Both the position numbers and the translations under genes were made by a program. 23,878 bases of DNA from FEN-1279 sp964501535 (GTDB lineage Bacteria; Bacteroidota; Ignavibacteria; Tepidaquicellales; Tepidaquicellaceae). The notes below the pieces were generated by a model. That model was given only the letters and a program-made list of their open reading frames with translations. It was not told the origin of the DNA and searched no databases. This document shows, piece by piece, positions 1 through 7,372 of this stretch (its first letter is position 1; each line of letters opens with the position of its first letter). The stretch lies in assembly GCA_964501535.1 (NCBI GenBank), contig CAZCSV010000013.1, forward strand, positions 1 to 23,878. Direction: 5' to 3'.

Positions 1-13
1 TTATTTTATTTAG

Positions 14-88
14 CGGAATCGACGAGACTCGAACTCGCGACCTCCTGAGTGACAGTCAGGCGTTCTAACCAAACTGAACTACGACTCC
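14..88 (-). tRNA. tRNA-Asp (anticodon GUC)
   Basis: Read on the minus strand, this folds into a complete cloverleaf. The 7-bp acceptor stem is GGAGTCG/CGATTCC with one G-U pair. The D stem is GTTC/GAAC. The anticodon stem is CCTGA/TCAGG around the loop CTGTCAC, so the anticodon is GUC and the tRNA carries aspartate. The T arm is GCGAG-TTCGAGT-CTCGT. The discriminator base is G, as expected for tRNA-Asp. CCA is not encoded; the bases after the discriminator read CT. Confidence 0.97.
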
Positions 89-100
89 GTTTAAGAATTG

Positions 101-131
101 TAAAAATAACGTTTATTATTATTTATTTCAA
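101..131 (-). promoter_or_regulatory. Candidate promoter of tRNA-Asp
   Basis: On the minus strand, TTG (129-131) is followed after 20 bp by TATTTTTA (101-108). This is a 7/8 match to the Bacteroidota -7 element TAnnTTTG at an acceptable spacing from a -33 TTG. It ends 12 nt before the first tRNA base, which would give a leader of about 5 nt. It is supported only by motif and position. Confidence 0.4.
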
Positions 132-215
132 GACTATTAAAGGCGGAAAAATATCTCGAAATATGTCTTCAGTTTCTCTTAACAATGTCATAAAATGCTT
201 ATTTCTCTCACATAA

Positions 216-1706
216 TCATTTTAGTAATACCATTTTCTTTACTTCCGTATAATTCTTTTCTCCTGTCGTTTCTATTTTATAAAAATATATTCCGCTTGGC
301 AATCGTCCGTTCTGAATATCATAAACTGAAAATGGTATTTCATATGTCCCAGGACCTTGTCTTTCATTAACCAATATTGCTATTTCCTTCCCTAAAATAT
401 CAAACAATTGCAATTTTACAAAACTATTGCATATTATCGTATAACGAATTTTTGTGTTCGGATTGAACGGGTTCGGATAATTTTGATAAAGTTCGAATCG
501 CTCCGGAATGCTGCCGGAAATTTTATTAATTCCGTTCATAAATATATATGTTTTTTTTGCGTATATATTTGAAAACGATAGACTGTCCTTTGTATATGCA
601 ATCCAAATGTAAACAAAAGGAAGACTTACAATTCCTCTGTTAATGCTATGCTTCAAAGTTAGAGACGTATCACCAAGCGTAGTGCTGTCAACTGCACCGC
701 CATTACTATATCCCCCCATTAATTTAGTAGAATCCGATTTCCGCAAATATGCAAATACCTGCCACGTCGGATAATCGGTAATAACCGGATATAAAAAAGT
801 CCTTAATGTAGTATGATTGTAATAATTATTTTGATTGAAATTCAAAATTGCCTGAGACAATTGAGTATAAGGATAAATTTGCGTGGAATACAACTTGAAC
901 TTCCCTGTTCTGTCGGATTGAAATACTACTTCGGGATATAAAAAATTGCTTGATGCGAATTCACAGATAATATTATTCCCCAAATATGCTGCAGTATCCG
1001 GTATATTCCATGTCGTTGTACCTGTTTTATACCTGAAGTAAATCGCTTTCTTGCCGTCGTTCTTGACACTCTCATATGCCAAATATGTGTACGTTCCGGC
1101 AGATAAATACGGATTACTGCATACACCAGTATCCGCTGCAGTAAGGTTAGTATCATAAGTAACCTGTCTTGTCTGGGAATTAAATTGTCTGAAAATTATA
1201 TCGTTATTTTTCTGATAGGTTATCATAAAATTTGGAATTGCATTACCATAAACCTTCACCCCCGATTTATTGCCTGCAGTAGTATCGAATGGATACGGTG
1301 CGCTCCAACCTGTTATTGTATCGTAGGAAGAAGCAAAAAGATTCCATTTCCCTACCGTAAATTCTTCCCAGATGGTTAATGCACATGGAATGCGTATTAC
1401 AGGTCCCCCGATTGAAATATATGAGATTGACGGATTACGTTTCTGCGTTAATGTATTTGTTATATGCCTTACCGTATCGGTCGGTCCGTTAGGTCCGATT
1501 TTTAAAACACATATTTGTGAATTAGTACCTGTCCATCTTTCGAATGCAAGAAATTCCCATGAAAAAAACGAATTATTACTTGTGTTATACTTTAATGCAA
1601 AAGCCGGATTCTTATCTATATATCCCGAAGTGAACCTGTATTTTGGCCATTGTGAATAGACGTTAATACTTAAAACCAACAAAAATAAAATAAATATTTT
1701 TTTCAT
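216..1706 (-). CDS. Secreted probable beta-propeller protein with T9SS type A sorting domain
   Basis: This is a 496-residue exported protein of unknown function. An N-terminal signal peptide (about residues 1-19: MKK, hydrophobic core, NVYSQ) directs Sec export. Residues 402-496 form a T9SS C-terminal sorting domain, with 'QNYPNPFNP', the 'LFDILGKEIAILV' strand, 'LPSGIYFYKIE' and a lysine-rich end, so the product should be released or anchored at the cell surface. The middle shows loosely repeated beta-rich units such as 'VVFQSDRTGKFKLY' and 'YLAYESVKNDGKKAIYFRY', which resemble TolB/PD40-type propeller blades. No catalytic motif is visible. The start is the ATG before the signal peptide, with no Shine-Dalgarno. 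The gene stands alone, with the tRNA downstream and the MFS gene divergent. Export is well supported; the propeller fold is inference. Confidence 0.85.
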   Translation of the reverse strand: MKKIFILFLLVLSINVYSQWPKYRFTSGYIDKNPAFALKYNTSNNSFFSWEFLAFERWTGTNSQICVLKIGPNGPTDTVRHITNTLTQKRNPSISYISIGGPVIRIPCALTIWEEFTVGKWNLFASSYDTITGWSAPYPFDTTAGNKSGVKVYGNAIPNFMITYQKNNDIIFRQFNSQTRQVTYDTNLTAADTGVCSNPYLSAGTYTYLAYESVKNDGKKAIYFRYKTGTTTWNIPDTAAYLGNNIICEFASSNFLYPEVVFQSDRTGKFKLYSTQIYPYTQLSQAILNFNQNNYYNHTTLRTFLYPVITDYPTWQVFAYLRKSDSTKLMGGYSNGGAVDSTTLGDTSLTLKHSINRGIVSLPFVYIWIAYTKDSLSFSNIYAKKTYIFMNGINKISGSIPERFELYQNYPNPFNPNTKIRYTIICNSFVKLQLFDILGKEIAILVNERQGPGTYEIPFSVYDIQNGRLPSGIYFYKIETTGEKNYTEVKKMVLLK

Positions 1707-1829
1707 AATATTTATATTTATATTTTAATTAAATACTAATTTTAAAAAACAACTTGCCTGTAACTTATATTTGGATGCCCATAATTTTTTCAATACTATT
1801 TAACAAAATTCTTTATTATTGTCAATATA

Positions 1830-1843
1830 TAACATATATGTTA
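1830..1843. promoter_or_regulatory. 14-bp palindrome upstream of the MFS gene
   Basis: TAACATATATGTTA is a perfect palindrome about 90 bp upstream of the MFS start, in the 226-bp divergent region between the MFS gene and the secreted-protein gene. It could be an operator for a dimeric regulator. In DNA this AT-rich, a short AT palindrome can arise by chance. The same region holds a TATATTTG (1766-1773, plus strand) without a matching -33 element. Confidence 0.25.
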
Positions 1844-1932
1844 ATATATACAAAAACATTAAAAATGCTTTTCCTTTGAACTTTTCAATATTCAAATTCC
1901 AAGTATAGAATATAAATTCGAAATTTATTATT

Positions 1933-3189
1933 TTGAACGTATTATTCATTAAATCATTGAAAATAAATACCGAAGCATTTAAGGCTCTTAAAATTCCCGA
2001 ATTCAGAAATTACACGCTTGCACGGTTGTTCATTACTTTAGGAATGCAGATGCAGGCTGTCATAGTCGGCTGGCAGGTATACCAGATTACAAAAGACCCT
2101 TTTTCGCTCGGGCTAATCGGTCTCGCAGAGGCAATTCCCTCGATTTTTACCGCATTGATTTCAGGACACATAGTCGATATCAGCGACAGAAAAAGAATTC
2201 TGTTCTTTTCATTTTTATTGATGTTCTTTTGCTCTTCATCACTGCTTTTTGTTTCGACCGATGTATTAACTCCCTTAACCGATTATAAAGTCATTTCAAT
2301 ATATTCGATAATTTTCATCAGCGGAATCGCACGGGGATTTTCGATGCCTTCTGCTTTTGCACTGCTCGGACAGATTATTCCGAAAGAGTTATATCCCAAT
2401 GCAATCTCGTGGAACACATCCACGTGGCAGATTGGAGCTATATCGGGTCCTGCCATTGGCGGATTGATTTACGGATATTTCGGAGTTTCGCTCTCATACG
2501 TCAGTGTTGTAGTAATGGCTTTGATTGCTATTATATTAATTTCTTTTATCCCGAAAAAACCCGTTCCCGAATTTATTGAAGATATCCCCCTGAAAGAACG
2601 TCTTTCCGCCGGAATAAAATTCGTCTTCGCAAACAAAATCATCTTAAGTGCAATGTCGCTGGATATGTTTGCAGTGCTTTTCGGCGGCGCAGTTGCCATG
2701 CTTCCCGTTTATGCAGGAGATATTCTCTCCGTCGGCGCAAAAGGACTCGGAATGCTGAGAGCCGCACCGTCTGTCGGTGCCGTGCTGATGGCACTTTTTC
2801 TTGCACACAAACCACCGACTGATAATGCTGGAAGAAATTTATTGTTTTGCGTTGCGGGATTCGGAGTCTGTATTATTATTTTCGGACTTTCGCAGAGTTT
2901 CGTAATTTCTCTTGTCGCACTTGCTTTGAGTGGAATGTTCGACAGCGTCAGCGTCGTTATCAGGCAGACCATTATCCAGCTTAAGACTCCCGAAAATATG
3001 AAAGGACGCGTATCCGCAGTCAACAGCATATTCATCGGCTCGTCCAATGAAATCGGTGCATTCGAATCCGGGCTTGCGGCAAAGCTTATGGGTGTCGTTC
3101 CCTCAGTAATCTTCGGCGGAGTGATGACACTGGTTACGGTTACCATTGTTGCTCTTTCATCAAGAACATTGCGAAAACTGAAATTGTAA
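1933..3189 (+). CDS. MFS transporter, EntS-like (MFS_3 family)
   Basis: This 418-residue inner-membrane transporter probably exports a small molecule by proton antiport; the substrate is unknown. The N-terminus ('ALKIPEFRNYTLARLFITLG') matches the opening of the EntS/MFS_3 exporter group. The signature loop between membrane segments 2 and 3 is present at residues 78-88 ('GHIVDISDRKR'). Hydrophobic stretches fit about 12 membrane segments, and the length is normal for the family. The reading frame opens with TTG at 1933, and a second TTG at 1957 would also fit the family start. Neither has a Shine-Dalgarno, so the true start is uncertain. The gene stands alone, divergent from the secreted-protein gene and convergent with the Nramp gene. 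Nothing nearby suggests siderophore biosynthesis, so I do not assign a substrate. Confidence 0.88.
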   Translation: MNVLFIKSLKINTEAFKALKIPEFRNYTLARLFITLGMQMQAVIVGWQVYQITKDPFSLGLIGLAEAIPSIFTALISGHIVDISDRKRILFFSFLLMFFCSSSLLFVSTDVLTPLTDYKVISIYSIIFISGIARGFSMPSAFALLGQIIPKELYPNAISWNTSTWQIGAISGPAIGGLIYGYFGVSLSYVSVVVMALIAIILISFIPKKPVPEFIEDIPLKERLSAGIKFVFANKIILSAMSLDMFAVLFGGAVAMLPVYAGDILSVGAKGLGMLRAAPSVGAVLMALFLAHKPPTDNAGRNLLFCVAGFGVCIIIFGLSQSFVISLVALALSGMFDSVSVVIRQTIIQLKTPENMKGRVSAVNSIFIGSSNEIGAFESGLAAKLMGVVPSVIFGGVMTLVTVTIVALSSRTLRKLKL

Positions 3190-3284
3190 AAATCGAAAAC
3201 TCCTAAAGCAAAGACCTCACGAAACAATAAATTCAAATATAAAATTTTTAGTTCGTTACTTATTGGTAATAAGATTAAAATGTT

Positions 3285-4544
3285 TTATTTAAAGAAACTG
3301 GTAAACAGCACAACATTCAGGTAAGTTACAACCGCTCCAATAGCGAGTAATACAATTTTTGTAAGTAAATTATTTTTATATTTACCCATTACCTTTTTTG
3401 ATGAGGTGAGGTAGATTTGCGAAAAGATAGTAAAGGGAAGCTGAATACTAAGAATCATCTGTGAAATAATTAATCCCTGAAACGGATTCGAGATTAAGAA
3501 TATTATAATTGCACCGATAATAAGCGATATTCCAACTCCGATGCGTGAGTGTTTATCTTTTATATCGTATGGCTCTTTGAAAATTCCTGCGAATATGGAA
3601 CCGCCTGCCATTCCTGATGTGATGCTGGAGGATAGTCCTGAAAAAAGCAAAGCGATTGCAAATACAATCGTGGCGCTTTTTCCGAGCAGAGGCTCGAGCA
3701 TTTTTTCCGCCTGCTGAAGTTCATCTATGGGAATGCTGTTCACAAAAAAAGTAGCTGCGGCAAGGATAACGATGGCACTGTTTATTCCCCAGCCGACGAC
3801 CATAGAAAAAAGCGTATCGAAAAATTCGAATCGTAACTGCTTTTCGCGGACTTTTTCATTCTGCAGGTTCCACTGACGGCTCTGAATTACTTCGGAATGA
3901 AGAAACAAATTATGAGGCATCACAACCGCGCCGAGTACGCTCATCACAAGCAATATCGAACCTTCGGGTATGGACGGAGTAACCCAGCTGGTTGCAGCAA
4001 CTCCCCAATCTACGTCTATTAAAGTAAGTTCATAGACAAATGAAAATCCGATGACAGATACAAAACCGATAATCCACTTTTCTATTCGCTTGTAAGAATT
4101 TGTATAGAGCATTATATAAACGAATACGAGAATAATTACCGTTCCGACTTTTATGGGAATATTAAAAAGCATATTCAATGCAATCGCACCCCCGAGCAGT
4201 TCTGCAAGCGATGTAGAGATTGAGGCGAGTACTGCGGTTATTAAAACGGTTTTTGAAGCGTATCTATTCATATGAACCGTAGCAGCTTCCGAAAGGCAAA
4301 GGCCCGTAGCAATTCCAAGATGTGCAACGTTATGCTGGAGTATAATCAGCATAATGGTAGATAATGTCATAATCCAAAGCAGTGAATAGCCGAATCCCGA
4401 GCCGGCGGCAATATTAGCCGCCCAGTTGCCGGGGTCGATAAAGCCGATGGTAACCAGCAAGCCCGGTCCGAGAAACTTTAAAAAGTTTAACGCCTCGGGT
4501 CTTGGTTCATCGGGTTGAAAATATTTCCGGATTCTGTTTATCAT
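3285..4544 (-). CDS. mntH: Nramp-family divalent metal (Mn2+/Fe2+) transporter, MntH-like
   Basis: This 419-residue polytopic inner-membrane protein of the Nramp family takes up Mn2+ or Fe2+, usually with protons. The metal site is intact: 'DPGN' at residues 37-40 in membrane segment 1 (Asp37, Asn40), and 'AVVMPHN' at 206-212 in segment 6 (Ala206, Met209, His211). These correspond to the Asp, Asn, Ala and Met ligands known from bacterial Nramp structures. Methionine in segment 6 indicates a transition-metal transporter and not an Mg or Al variant. Hydrophobic segments fit the usual 11. The start is the ATG before 'INRIRKYF'. The 115-nt leader may be structured (separate entry). The gene is convergent with the MFS gene and follows the M64 gene after 151 bp. 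The choice between Mn and Fe cannot be made from sequence. Confidence 0.93.
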   Translation of the reverse strand: MINRIRKYFQPDEPRPEALNFLKFLGPGLLVTIGFIDPGNWAANIAAGSGFGYSLLWIMTLSTIMLIILQHNVAHLGIATGLCLSEAATVHMNRYASKTVLITAVLASISTSLAELLGGAIALNMLFNIPIKVGTVIILVFVYIMLYTNSYKRIEKWIIGFVSVIGFSFVYELTLIDVDWGVAATSWVTPSIPEGSILLVMSVLGAVVMPHNLFLHSEVIQSRQWNLQNEKVREKQLRFEFFDTLFSMVVGWGINSAIVILAAATFFVNSIPIDELQQAEKMLEPLLGKSATIVFAIALLFSGLSSSITSGMAGGSIFAGIFKEPYDIKDKHSRIGVGISLIIGAIIIFLISNPFQGLIISQMILSIQLPFTIFSQIYLTSSKKVMGKYKNNLLTKIVLLAIGAVVTYLNVVLFTSFFK

Positions 4545-4673
4545 TTATATTTAATAAACGTGCTTCCCCTGCATTTCCGTTCCCCAGAAATTACAGGTCA
4601 TAAAAGAATCTCGTTCCCCCGCCGTGGCGGGTTTGTGGACGAGTGGAAAGAAAATCAGGGCTTATCAAAATTA
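4545..4673 (-). promoter_or_regulatory. Candidate promoter and structured 5' leader of the Nramp gene
   Basis: On the minus strand, TAATTTTG (4666-4673) matches the Bacteroidota -7 element exactly, though I see no clear TTG at -33. The resulting leader of about 115 nt has two inverted repeats. The first (4610-4643) has an outer stem CTCGT/ACGAG and an inner GC stem CCCGC/GCGGG. The second (4568-4597) pairs CCTG/CAGG and ATTTC/GAAAT around the loop TGGGGAACG. GGGGAACG occurs in both, and GGGGAAGC follows the second. A five-base pairing of CCCTG (4656-4660) with CAGGG (4567-4571) would compete with the second hairpin. I do not recognise the yybP-ykoY manganese riboswitch consensus. This may be a regulatory leader or an unrelated GC-rich intergenic repeat. 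Confidence 0.35.
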
Positions 4674-4695
4674 TGTAACATTTCTGTATGAAAAA

Positions 4696-5979
4696 CTATT
4701 TATCGCAAACAAACAAAATCATCTCTGTTAATGCCTTTTTGCATACCGGGCAGAAATTATCACGTGAACGGGATTTCATTGTACAATCGAAACAGGGTCT
4801 GTAAATTCCTTTTTCCACATATCCGCCGCCTTCGAACGCCCCGACTTTATCGTAATATTTCTTTTCGTTCGGAGTCGGTATCGGAACACCTTTATCGACG
4901 AGGTTTTTCCATTTACTTACGAAGTCAACAAGCGTAGTAATATTCGGCTGAACCGGCTCGACGTTTAAATTAAAATAATCCGTTACCGCCACATCCGAAG
5001 TCCAGTATTCATCAGCTAAATCTCCGAATGCATGCCCGAATTCGTGGCATACGACATAATCCGAATAATCGTCGTCGCTTGATGTTATACTGTAATAATT
5101 ATATACACCCCCGCCGCCGTAAATCGGAGAGTTAACCAATATCATAATCTGGTCGTAAGGAACCAATCCCGCAATATCCCTCACACTCCTTATATCAAAA
5201 GTCATTAAATACCTTTCCGTATTAAAAGTATAAAAACTTGCGCTTAGAACCGTGTTTTTGTAAATATACTTTCCCGGAATATCGGTTCCCGACTCCTGTG
5301 AAATTGCATTTACAGCCCACACATTAAAATTACTTTTATTTTCTTTATAAGGCGAGCAATCGAAAAAATACCCCATAAATCTCTGAACATCCGAATCGAA
5401 TTTTTCCATTTCATCCTTGGTGTAACCGTCGGGAATAATTACGATATCCACTTTTTTATTGGGGTCTCCGTTATCGAGTACTTTCTTGTATTCAAATTTC
5501 GGAGGAGCTTCTTCACGGATGAAATAATCTTTCGGATTAATAAGCATTTCGAATTTCTTCTCGAGCTTTCCGTCCCTGTTTCTCTTATGTATTTCAAGTT
5601 TCACGGTTTTCTTCGGGTATGGGAATATTATTGTTTCGTAAAAACTCCTGCTGACCGATTTTGCCTCTTCAGAAGACTGCCATTCCTGAAACAGAGTCGA
5701 AAAACCGCGTGAGTAAATCAGATTCTGCGTTCCGTAATCATAAACGAAAAACCTGTATTCCCCATAATTAAATTTGTCCGTTAAATTAATAATATTTCCT
5801 CCCCATGTAGGGATGCTCTTCATCTGCTCAAAATAAATCGCGGAACTTGTAGCATCTCCGGCCTGTATAAAATCGAGCCTTAAAGTCTTTTTTACAAAAT
5901 AATCATCAAATTTTACCTGCGAAAAAGAAAAAGAAGTAAATACGAAAATCACTGCAATTGCGAGAAAATATTTTTTCAT
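4696..5979 (-). CDS. Secreted peptidase M64 (IgA-peptidase-like zinc metallopeptidase)
   Basis: This is a 427-residue extracytoplasmic metallopeptidase of MEROPS family M64. A signal peptide (residues 1-20, ending 'SFSFSQ') is followed by an N-terminal beta-rich region (about 21-160) resembling the M64 N-terminal domain. The catalytic domain starts near 'KVDIVIIPDGY' (176-186) and contains the zinc motif 'HEFGHAFGDLADEY' at 312-325, with His312 and His316 as ligands, Glu313 as catalytic base, and Asp323/Glu324 conserved after it. The C-terminus carries two Cys pairs (396/399 and 410/413) in the conserved 'CFDCTMKS...FCPVC' pattern. There is no T9SS tail and no lipobox, so it is probably periplasmic. 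The family includes ZmpA-type IgA peptidases, but most members in environmental bacteria have no known substrate, and IgA cleavage should not be assumed here. Confidence 0.9.
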   Translation of the reverse strand: MKKYFLAIAVIFVFTSFSFSQVKFDDYFVKKTLRLDFIQAGDATSSAIYFEQMKSIPTWGGNIINLTDKFNYGEYRFFVYDYGTQNLIYSRGFSTLFQEWQSSEEAKSVSRSFYETIIFPYPKKTVKLEIHKRNRDGKLEKKFEMLINPKDYFIREEAPPKFEYKKVLDNGDPNKKVDIVIIPDGYTKDEMEKFDSDVQRFMGYFFDCSPYKENKSNFNVWAVNAISQESGTDIPGKYIYKNTVLSASFYTFNTERYLMTFDIRSVRDIAGLVPYDQIMILVNSPIYGGGGVYNYYSITSSDDDYSDYVVCHEFGHAFGDLADEYWTSDVAVTDYFNLNVEPVQPNITTLVDFVSKWKNLVDKGVPIPTPNEKKYYDKVGAFEGGGYVEKGIYRPCFDCTMKSRSRDNFCPVCKKALTEMILFVCDK

Positions 5980-6047
5980 AAAAATTAATTTTTATAAATT
6001 TGCTCCTGCCTGACTTGGAGGAGAAAAAAATTTCTTTTTTATTGTAA

Positions 6048-6761
6048 TTATTTACAGAATTTCTTTATAAGCTTTTCAACTGCTGCATCACCGAGCTCTT
6101 TTGCTTTGTTCCAGTCTTTGCAAGCTTCATCTTTTTTCTTAGCTTTGTAATAACAGTCCCCTCTGTTAACATAAGCATCGGGATTTTTCGCATCCAGCTC
6201 TATTGCCTTGGAATAATCGTTTATTGCTTTATCATACTCTTTCAATTTCATTAAACAATTGCCTCTGTTCAAATATGCAAGCTCACTTTTACCGTTTATC
6301 AAAATAGCATTGTTAAAATCGGCTATTGCCTCTTCGTATTTTTTAAGGTCATAATAGCTGATACCCCTGTTTATAAGGGCTTCATAGTCCTTTGGCTTGA
6401 ATTCGATTGCCTTAGTATAATCATCTATGGCTTCTTTATTCTTCTTCAGTTCGGCGTATGCAGTCGCTCTATACAGATAAGCATCGGGATTTTTAGGATT
6501 CAACTCTATAGCTTTTGTGAAATCAGTAATTGCATTTTTGAAATCTCTGCTCTTGGATTTTTGCAATCCTGCATCAATTATTTTCTTCACTTCCTCGCTG
6601 TTTTCCACTATGTCTTTCGTAGTAACATCTTTTTTTCCTGTTACCGATGAGTCCTGCTTTTTTACTTCTGTTTTTTGTTCATCTTTTTCCGTACAGCCGG
6701 AAGTCATAAACACTAACATTAAAAACAATAAAACAGATATTAAATAAAAAGTTCTTTTCAT
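6048..6761 (-). CDS. TPR-repeat lipoprotein
   Basis: This 237-residue protein has a signal sequence ending in a lipobox-like 'MTSGC', with Cys23 as the likely lipidated residue. Position -3 is Thr instead of Leu, which is unusual though lipoboxes in this phylum are loose. A charged linker (24-57) precedes five consecutive 34-residue tetratricopeptide repeats (about 58-228) with the typical 'A..nRG.....K.y..Ai.Dy.kAIel' pattern. TPR arrays hold protein partners, so the likely role is an envelope-anchored adaptor; no partner is evident. The start is the ATG before KRTF, and it has one of the few Shine-Dalgarno-like sequences here (AAGGGGA, about 6 nt upstream). It lies upstream of the M64 gene with a 68-bp gap. 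Confidence 0.88.
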   Translation of the reverse strand: MKRTFYLISVLLFLMLVFMTSGCTEKDEQKTEVKKQDSSVTGKKDVTTKDIVENSEEVKKIIDAGLQKSKSRDFKNAITDFTKAIELNPKNPDAYLYRATAYAELKKNKEAIDDYTKAIEFKPKDYEALINRGISYYDLKKYEEAIADFNNAILINGKSELAYLNRGNCLMKLKEYDKAINDYSKAIELDAKNPDAYVNRGDCYYKAKKKDEACKDWNKAKELGDAAVEKLIKKFCK

Positions 6762-6798
6762 AATTTTCCCCTTTTTGATAGTTTGATTTATTATTTTG

Positions 6799-6829
6799 TA
6801 AAGCTATTTAAATAAAATACGTATTTCAA
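6799..6829 (-). promoter_or_regulatory. Candidate promoter of the TPR lipoprotein gene
   Basis: On the minus strand, TTG (6827-6829), 20 bp, then TAGCTTTA (6799-6806), a 7/8 match to TAnnTTTG. The predicted transcript would have a leader of about 30 nt that includes the AAGGGGA ribosome-binding sequence. The spacing equals that proposed for the tRNA-Asp promoter. Confidence 0.4.
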
Positions 6830-6926
6830 TACATTTAATAATGGAATACATAAATTGAAAAACGGAGGTTCTTGAAAATCTTAAATTGATATTTTTTATT
6901 GTATTATGGAAATCCAAATTATTCGT

Positions 6927-6934
6927 TATATTTG
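6927..6934 (+). promoter_or_regulatory. Candidate -7 element of the small membrane protein gene
   Basis: TATATTTG matches the Bacteroidota -7 consensus TAnnTTTG and ends 12 nt before the ATG of the 141-residue protein. The predicted leader would be only about 6 nt. No convincing TTG lies 18-20 bp upstream; the nearest is at 6899-6901 with a 25-bp gap. Confidence 0.3.
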
Positions 6935-6946
6935 TATAAATAAATT

Positions 6947-7372
6947 ATGGCCAGCTCAAAACCGAAAATATTCTTTAGTCTTATTTTTATTATTGCATTG
7001 GGATTCCTCGCTTACTATCTCTTATTCGACCGATTTTTACTGCTCACTAGAAGTCTGGATCCAAGAACAAGCAGATATAAAATCGAGGAACTTGCAGAAA
7101 AGAGAAAAATCCAGTACCGCCTTGCTTACAAGGGAAACGGAAATCTAAAACAAACTATTCATTTGAATACTGGTCCCGCTGTATTTGTAATTTATCACGA
7201 AGGTCCTTCGGATTTCCTGGTGGAATTGAGAAGCACTACAGATTCTTTGATTTCAGTTCTGGTAAAGGAAACAGGCGAGTATGAAGGGGTAAGCCAGGTG
7301 GATATACCCGAACAGGATGCTTATCTGCTCAATGTAATAACTTCCGGTAACTGGGGCATTGCTTATAAATAG
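6947..7372 (+). CDS. Small membrane-anchored protein of unknown function
   Basis: I do not recognise this 141-residue protein. Residues 7-27 are one hydrophobic membrane segment close to the N-terminus. After a short Arg/Lys-rich stretch (about 43-57), the rest (58-141) is a predicted beta-rich soluble domain with 'YHEGPSDFLVELRSTTDSLISVLVKETGEYEG' character, most likely facing the periplasm. The start is the ATG at 6947; an overlapping +1 reading frame that opens at 6906 looks unlike a real protein. The gene is divergent from the TPR lipoprotein gene, and its stop is one base from the stop of the convergent TPR gene, with a terminator hairpin spanning both. The compact beta domain could be a partner for the neighbouring TPR proteins, but that rests on proximity alone. 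Confidence 0.75.
   Translation: MASSKPKIFFSLIFIIALGFLAYYLLFDRFLLLTRSLDPRTSRYKIEELAEKRKIQYRLAYKGNGNLKQTIHLNTGPAVFVIYHEGPSDFLVELRSTTDSLISVLVKETGEYEGVSQVDIPEQDAYLLNVITSGNWGIAYK

Noticed and set aside
1372..1659. Plus-strand reading frame opposite the first secreted-protein gene
   Set aside because: It is the antisense of a clear signal-peptide/T9SS protein and has no recognisable domain; a shadow frame.
2709..3236. 175-codon minus-strand reading frame opposite the MFS gene
   Set aside because: Lies antisense to conserved transporter sequence, and its translation has no recognisable domain; a shadow frame.
3259..3273. CTTATT-GGT-AATAAG hairpin between the convergent MFS and Nramp genes as a terminator
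   Set aside because: Only six AT-rich base pairs with a 3-nt loop and no T-run on either strand; too weak to call.
4545..4673. yybP-ykoY (manganese) riboswitch in front of the Nramp gene
   Set aside because: GGGGAA motifs are only superficially similar; I could not find the conserved core sequences of that class, so I report only a candidate leader.
4696..5979. Calling the M64 protein an IgA-specific protease
   Set aside because: The family name derives from a few characterised members; the sequence supports a zinc peptidase of this family but not the substrate.
6906..7148. Reading frame overlapping the start of the 141-residue protein in another frame
   Set aside because: Its sequence lacks the orderly membrane segment and beta pattern of the main frame, and it ends inside it without any domain.
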